Assembly: GCA_027081495.1 (NCBI GenBank)
Contig: JALWKJ010000124.1
Span: 1 to 16,492, forward strand
From: Campylobacterales bacterium
GTDB taxonomy: Bacteria; Campylobacterota; Campylobacteria; Campylobacterales; QNZT01
DNA: 16,492 nt
Direction of reading: 5' to 3'
The position numbers were made by a program, and so were the translations under genes. How positions within the stretch are numbered: the stretch's first letter is position 1; the number at the start of each line of letters is the position of its first letter. This document shows positions 12,194 through 16,492 of this stretch, piece by piece. Below the pieces are notes generated by a model. It worked only from the letters and a program-made list of their open reading frames with translations, was not told the origin of the DNA and made no database searches.

Positions 12194-14833
12194 TTATTGA
12201 TCTCCAAGCTGTCCCGTATTTCCGACTCTGAAATATCCCATCATTCCGGCATCTTCATGCTCTAGGATATGACAGTGATACATATAATCTCCTTTATTGA
12301 CATCTTCAAATTTTGCTATGATTCTTACGGTTTCACCCGGTTGTACTAAAAATGTATCTTTCCACCCGAGATCAATTCCGTTTGCCGGTATGCCGTTTCT
12401 ATCTAGTATTTGATATTGGGTAGCGTGTGCATGAAAGGGATGTGCCATAGGCGATATATTTTGAATGCTCCAGACTTCTGTCGCTTTGTTCTCAATAAAT
12501 TCATCCACTCTTTTTGGATCGAATTTTTTACCGTTTATGACAAAGTTCATCATCATTTGATTACCTTGATTCATTTGATTTGCGCTCATATTTCCCATAC
12601 CGGTCATAGACATGATGAATTTTCGTTCAGTAGGGTTTGTAACATCCGATAGCGTATATCTGTTGTTTATTTCCGCTTCAGGCGGCAGCTGCGTATAAAG
12701 CGTTACCGTATCGTCTTCTTGTTTTGTTATATCAAATCTCATAATCGCAAAAGCGCTTATATCTCTTGAAGATTGATGCATATCTTCGTCCACATCCATA
12801 TTTCCCATATGAGAAGATTGATTTGAGTTGTCGCCATCGTTCATCATGTCCATGTTTGAATTTGTATCGGAGTTGTTATCCATCATGTTTGACTGGTCAT
12901 TGTTGTGATTGTCGTTTTTACTGTTCATATTCCCTGTATTTGACGGATTGTTGTTGTGCATTCCTCCCATCATTCCTCTCATACCCATTTTTTGATTTCC
13001 GCCGTTCATCATTCCCATCATGCCGTTATTAAAAGGTTTGCTTATTAACATAACTTTATCGCCGGGAGCATATTTAGAAAAATCTATAACTATTTCGGCC
13101 CGCTCAGCCGCGCCTAACATAATGTGGTCAACTTCTATCGGATTTTTTAAAAGACCTCCATCGGTGCCGACGACTTTAAATTTACTACCGTCGCTAAGCG
13201 CGAAATCATATGTTCTGGCATTTGAAACATTGTAAATTCTATATCTATATTGTGTAGTGCTTACCTCGTGTTTTGGCAAAATCGAACCGTTTACAAGAAT
13301 ATCCGAGCCAACCATTCCGTCACTATCCATCGGCAAATTTTTATAAAGTAATTTTCTGACTCCATTGTTTTCGTCCGCAAAACGGCGGTCTTGTATCAGT
13401 AAAACGATATCTTTCTCTTTTGAGGGTAGTTTGTTTTGTTCTTCAAGTTTTTTACTTATATCGTCTTCAAGTAAAAAAACACCCGCCAATCCCATATAAA
13501 CCTGTTTTCCCGTTTGCATATCGGGGTGGGGATGAAACCATAAAGGCGCGGCGGGTTGATTCATCGTAAATGTATAAATTTTACTCTTGTTTGGAGCTAC
13601 CGCCGTATCGGGACCTCCGTCCATTATTGCCGGAATTTTGAAGCCATGCCAATGAATCGTAGATTCAGAGTCGAGTTTGTTTGTAAAGTTTAGCGTCATC
13701 AAATCGCCTCTGTCGGCCTTTATGATCATAGGCAAAGGGTTTTTGTTATACCGCCACATCGGTGTTATCCAGCTTTTATCCGGTGTTTGTATCGTAACAT
13801 TTACATCTTTTTCGGCATATAGAGTATATGTCGCTTTATCGTCGTTTGGGTTTGCGTCTTCATCTTGTATAATCGGCAGGATATGAAGAGTCGGAAGTGT
13901 TGAAGAGTTCATGTAAGAAGAGATAGAAGTTTTTAAGTTTTCTTCTTGTTTGTTAAAAGAGTTATAGTACCTATCCGTATCAAATCCCATTTTATGAAAC
14001 ATCTCTTTTTGATCTTCGTTTAGTTTCCCTTCTTGCATCATATTTGTCATATTGTTAAAATATTTTGTGCGGGAAAGAGCATAATCTTCTTCGATGTTTA
14101 TGTATTTGCCGTTCATCTCTATTCCGTCCGCTTTGCCGTCTTTAAGATCATCGGCTATCTCATTTATCGCCTCAAATGTTTTTTGGGGAGGAAGTCCAAT
14201 ATCTTTCATCATATATGAAAAGGACATTGCACGGTTTTTTGCAAACGCTTCTTTTGCGTTTGTAGGTACGGTTTTTGTCAAATCTCCGACTTTTGTAAAT
14301 GTGTCTTCTTGCATCCCCGTCATAGGTGAAGAGTTGTTTATCATATATTTTGTTACGACTTCTTTTGCATGCGACATAGCTTTATTTATGTCCATTTGGT
14401 TTACATTCATATCGTTTGTAACCAAATCCGCGTATATAGTCGTTTCAGCGGTCAGTGCGACAAAAGTTTTATTTTCAACCATATTTTTAAGTTCATCATG
14501 CGTTATGATATTTTTAAGACCTTCGTTTTGGCTCAAATCGATTCTTTTTCCGGTCGCTTCATCGATATAAAAACCGCCATGACTTTCTACGGTGTAGTAA
14601 TCGGCGTTCATAGAGGATATGGGAATTTGAAATTTCCCGTCTTTAGACATCGTATTTGCCAGCGTATGACCAGTTTGATCTTTTACCATGATTGTCGCAT
14701 TGTTTATAGGTCCTTTTATCACGGAACCGTATAATATTTCAGATGAAGAGTTATTAGTACCTCCGCATCCTATCAAAATCATACCCGTCGCCAGTGACAT
14801 TATAACCGCATTATAAGAGAGCTTGAGTTTCAT
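12194..14833 (-). CDS. Large lipoprotein multicopper oxidase with extra N-terminal region
   Basis: 879-aa multicopper oxidase. The N-terminus carries a lipoprotein signal with lipobox LIGC (Cys 23) and no twin-arginine motif, so it is Sec-exported and lipid-anchored. Residues about 36-90 (GSVIKGPINNATIMVKDQTG) resemble a carboxypeptidase-regulatory/Ig-like strand domain. Residues about 105-310 are helical and unfamiliar. The oxidase occupies about 335-879 with all ligand blocks: HWH (394-396), HPH (434-436), HPFHAH (798-803) and HCHILEHEDAGM (853-864), including T1 Cys 854, His 859 and axial Met 864. A very unusual insert at about 604-686 is rich in Met, Asn, Asp, Gly and His (e.g. NNGMMGMMNGGNQKMGMRG). 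Met-rich inserts in CueO-type enzymes bind Cu(+) or gate substrate; that role is inferred here. ATG 14833 has AAGG seven bases upstream and copper box 3 further up. Typical oxidases are 450-600 aa, so this one is exceptionally long. Substrate may be Cu(+) or another metal; it is not determinable here. Confidence 0.9.
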   Translation of the reverse strand: MKLKLSYNAVIMSLATGMILIGCGGTNNSSSEILYGSVIKGPINNATIMVKDQTGHTLANTMSKDGKFQIPISSMNADYYTVESHGGFYIDEATGKRIDLSQNEGLKNIITHDELKNMVENKTFVALTAETTIYADLVTNDMNVNQMDINKAMSHAKEVVTKYMINNSSPMTGMQEDTFTKVGDLTKTVPTNAKEAFAKNRAMSFSYMMKDIGLPPQKTFEAINEIADDLKDGKADGIEMNGKYINIEEDYALSRTKYFNNMTNMMQEGKLNEDQKEMFHKMGFDTDRYYNSFNKQEENLKTSISSYMNSSTLPTLHILPIIQDEDANPNDDKATYTLYAEKDVNVTIQTPDKSWITPMWRYNKNPLPMIIKADRGDLMTLNFTNKLDSESTIHWHGFKIPAIMDGGPDTAVAPNKSKIYTFTMNQPAAPLWFHPHPDMQTGKQVYMGLAGVFLLEDDISKKLEEQNKLPSKEKDIVLLIQDRRFADENNGVRKLLYKNLPMDSDGMVGSDILVNGSILPKHEVSTTQYRYRIYNVSNARTYDFALSDGSKFKVVGTDGGLLKNPIEVDHIMLGAAERAEIVIDFSKYAPGDKVMLISKPFNNGMMGMMNGGNQKMGMRGMMGGMHNNNPSNTGNMNSKNDNHNNDQSNMMDNNSDTNSNMDMMNDGDNSNQSSHMGNMDVDEDMHQSSRDISAFAIMRFDITKQEDDTVTLYTQLPPEAEINNRYTLSDVTNPTERKFIMSMTGMGNMSANQMNQGNQMMMNFVINGKKFDPKRVDEFIENKATEVWSIQNISPMAHPFHAHATQYQILDRNGIPANGIDLGWKDTFLVQPGETVRIIAKFEDVNKGDYMYHCHILEHEDAGMMGYFRVGNTGQLGDQ

Positions 14834-14862
14834 GTCGATACCTTTTTATTAAATTATTTTAA

Positions 14863-14895
14863 ATAATAATGCATTTGTGTGTAATATGTGTGTAG
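14863..14895 (-). promoter_or_regulatory. Copper box 3 and promoter of the lipoprotein oxidase
   Basis: The coding strand reads CTACACACATATTACACAC at 14895-14877, then 8 nt, then TATTAT at 14868-14863. The box lies 43 bp from the ATG, exactly as at copA-copB, and only about 20 bp after the lgt stop codon. A second possible -10, TAAAAT at 14861-14856, lies just downstream. Confidence 0.6.
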
Positions 14896-14916
14896 AGGTT
14901 TATGAAATAATTTTTA

Positions 14917-15744
14917 TTATGTAAAGCTTACTTTTTCTCCGTTTTTTTTAAAATAAAAATAGAGTCCAAGACCGGCTGCGATCATCATCAGGCAAAATTC
15001 CTGCCCTTTTGTCATCCAGCCGCAACAGACAAATCCTATTTGAACATCGGGAGCTCTGAAAAATTCCGCCGTAAACCTCGCTATTCCGTAAAGGATAAGA
15101 TAAAGCGATATCAACTCCCCGTGAAAAGTTTTTCTTTTTCTGTAAATATACAGTATCAAAAACAGCAGAGGTCCCTCAAGCAGGGCTTCGTATAGTTGAG
15201 AGGGGTGTCTTAAAACACCGTCCACATATATGCCCCAAGAGACATCAGTAACTCTGCCAACCAACTCTTGATTGAAGAAGTTTCCTATTCGACCAAACAC
15301 ATATCCCGCCGGTATGGCGATGGCTGCGATATCCAAAAAGAACCATTGGTTAATTTTATATTTTTTTGAAAAAAGAGTTGAAGCTATAATAAATCCCAAT
15401 ATCGCCCCGTGAAAACTCATGCCTCTTATGCCTATGAATTCACCGTCTTTAAAAGGATTAAATATTTGCCATGGATGAGTTAGATAATATGAAGTATTTG
15501 GATCGTAAAATAGTATATATCCTATTCTAGCCCCTAAGATTACGCCTACTTCTATCCATATGATGTAGTTGTCCAACATCTCCTGAGATACGGGGAGTTT
15601 ATCTTTTTTTACTATCCATTTGGCGACCATTATCCCCACAAGCAGAGCCAGCACATACATGATTCCGTACCAGTGAACTTTAAAGGTTCCGAGAGTAAAC
15701 GCTATAGGATTAAAGTATTCGTATATATGATTCCATTTTTCCAT
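14917..15744 (-). CDS. lgt: Prolipoprotein diacylglyceryl transferase
   Basis: 275-aa inner-membrane enzyme that transfers diacylglycerol from phosphatidylglycerol to the lipobox cysteine of prolipoproteins, the first lipoprotein-maturation step. Recognisable blocks are HWYGIMYVLAL (24-34), GARIGYILFYD (71-81), RGMSFHGA (107-114), the Lgt signature GRIGNFFNQELVGR (151-164) and RHPSQLYEALLEG (179-191). About seven hydrophobic segments are visible, and length is normal. Its ATG directly follows the TAG of the upstream gene (TAGATG) and no good ribosome-binding site is seen, so translation is probably coupled. No terminator separates its stop from the copper box 3 promoter, so read-through into the lipoprotein oxidase gene, itself an Lgt substrate, is possible. 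Near the C-terminus it has Cys 240, 241 and 251, which are not family hallmarks. Confidence 0.95.
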   Translation of the reverse strand: MEKWNHIYEYFNPIAFTLGTFKVHWYGIMYVLALLVGIMVAKWIVKKDKLPVSQEMLDNYIIWIEVGVILGARIGYILFYDPNTSYYLTHPWQIFNPFKDGEFIGIRGMSFHGAILGFIIASTLFSKKYKINQWFFLDIAAIAIPAGYVFGRIGNFFNQELVGRVTDVSWGIYVDGVLRHPSQLYEALLEGPLLFLILYIYRKRKTFHGELISLYLILYGIARFTAEFFRAPDVQIGFVCCGWMTKGQEFCLMMIAAGLGLYFYFKKNGEKVSFT

Positions 15745-16492
15745 CTATTTTAACGCCTTTGCAATCAACTCTATCGGGTTTTTAAAAACTGTTTTTTTAT
15801 CGCCCGCTTCGTTAAGGGATTGAGATATTTGTATTTGGCATGCGCTGCACTCCGCCGAAACAAAGGTTGCGGATGTTTTTTGTATCATAGCGGCTTTTGG
15901 CTTACCCGCTAAAGAAGCGAGGTGAAATTTTTCGGTCTGCATCGTCACTCCGCCAAAACCGCAGCATTTGTTTGGATCGCTCATCTCTTTGATCTCGTAG
16001 TTTTGAGACAAAAGCTCTCTGGGTTCTTTCCAAATTCCGAGAACTTTTCGCGCGTGACATGGATCGTGATAAGTGACGCTTTTATCAAAAGTTTTTCCCT
16101 CTTTTTCAAGCATCTGTCGTAAATCGCTGTTTTCATAGAGCCATTTTGTAGCCATATGGAATTTTTTTGCGATATTTTGAGCTCTTTTTTCCCATTTTGG
16201 CATATCGCGATTTTTAAAAAAAATCTCCCAATCATGCATAAGCATAGCAGAACAGGTGGCTTCGGGTATGATCATCGCGTCATAGTCATGGATAAAAGAT
16301 TCAAAATATTCTATATTTTTTTTGGCTAGGTACTCTACCGTATCGAAATCTCCGGTAAAATATGCCGGAGCTCCGCAACAGAGCTGTTTTTTGGGTATAA
16401 AAATCTCAATATCCAACTTTTTTAAAACCTCTACCAAAGAGTCTCCGATACCGGTATAGTTATAGTTCGCAAGACACCCGATAAATATCGCG
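15745..16492 (-). CDS. CCG-domain (Fe-S) oxidoreductase subunit, partial
   Basis: C-terminal part of a cysteine-rich CCG-domain protein of the GlpC/LutA/HdrB type. The frame is open to the window edge (first full codons read AIFIGCLANYNYTGIGDSLV), so the N-terminus, where a 4Fe-4S ferredoxin domain is usual, lies outside. Two CCG motifs are present: GC...QLCCGAPAYFTGD with a later ATCSAM, and DPCHARK...NKCCGFGG followed by CSACQIQ. Such motifs bind an unusual 4Fe-4S cluster and serve in electron transfer from substrates such as glycerol-3-phosphate, lactate or glycolate. Which substrate applies cannot be told without the missing part. A TTG at 16437 could be misread as a start, but homology continues upstream of it. 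It is cotranscribed with lgt at zero spacing. Confidence 0.88.
   Translation of the reverse strand, partial: AIFIGCLANYNYTGIGDSLVEVLKKLDIEIFIPKKQLCCGAPAYFTGDFDTVEYLAKKNIEYFESFIHDYDAMIIPEATCSAMLMHDWEIFFKNRDMPKWEKRAQNIAKKFHMATKWLYENSDLRQMLEKEGKTFDKSVTYHDPCHARKVLGIWKEPRELLSQNYEIKEMSDPNKCCGFGGVTMQTEKFHLASLAGKPKAAMIQKTSATFVSAECSACQIQISQSLNEAGDKKTVFKNPIELIAKALK

Noticed and set aside
12900..13030. Met/Asn-rich repetitive coding stretch as a tandem DNA repeat or CRISPR-like array
   Set aside because: The repetition is low-complexity amino-acid coding (MMGMM, NMNS, NNDQS) without a fixed unit or spacing. No CRISPR repeats or tRNA/rRNA genes were seen anywhere in the window.
12410..14734. Several plus-strand frames of 60-160 codons
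   Set aside because: All are antisense to the 879-aa oxidase; their Ser/Phe/Ile-rich composition mirrors its codons.

Overview
The window is AT-rich, densely packed DNA that looks like a chromosome segment of the Campylobacterota (Sulfurimonas/Sulfurovum-like relatives). The clues are the style of the histidine-kinase fragment, a CCG-domain protein directly abutting lgt, short intergenic spaces, T-rich promoter regions and clear AAGG/GGAG ribosome-binding sites. The genus cannot be fixed from the sequence alone.

Layout. (1) 3-2416, minus strand: a copper-resistance operon, a Tat-exported CopA-type multicopper oxidase followed by a CopB-type outer-membrane barrel. (2) 2635-3825, plus strand: an AAA_14/DUF4143-type ATPase preceded by an elaborate inverted repeat. 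(3) 3846-5206: a rearrangement scar, made of the C-terminal half of a serpin (minus), the left end of an IS3-family element with the first codons of orfA (minus), and the C-terminal half of a sensor histidine kinase (plus). Both flanking genes are decapitated. (4) 5289-8309: housekeeping genes, a TIGR01777-type SDR protein and an RdgB/HAM1 nucleotide pyrophosphatase (minus), then a YajR-like MFS transporter (plus) behind a possible 9-codon leader peptide. (5) 8404-9118, plus: an MNT/HEPN toxin-antitoxin-like pair ending in a bidirectional terminator. (6) 9213-14833, minus: a second copper block, a very large lipoprotein multicopper oxidase (879 aa), then a small secreted His/Met-containing protein in an operon with a P1B-type Cu(+) ATPase carrying N-terminal YHS and heavy-metal-binding domains. 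(7) 14917-16492, minus: lgt and the end-truncated CCG (cysteine-rich) protein.

How it works together. The copper genes form three transcription units on the same strand. Each is preceded by a conserved 19-bp box (coding strand CTRCAYACAWAYTACACAC, an 11-bp-period direct repeat) lying exactly 8 nt upstream of a TAnnnT -10-like hexamer. This is the arrangement expected of an activator of the OmpR/PhoB response-regulator type. The inferred regulon would export Cu(+) from the cytoplasm (P-type ATPase), handle or oxidise it in the periplasm (two different multicopper oxidases and the small secreted protein) and act at the outer membrane (CopB). No intact cognate regulator is in the window.

The strongest candidates for something undescribed are this three-promoter copper box, the lipoprotein oxidase with a roughly 300-residue extra N-terminal region and a Met/Asn/Asp/His-rich insert, and the secreted partner of the ATPase.
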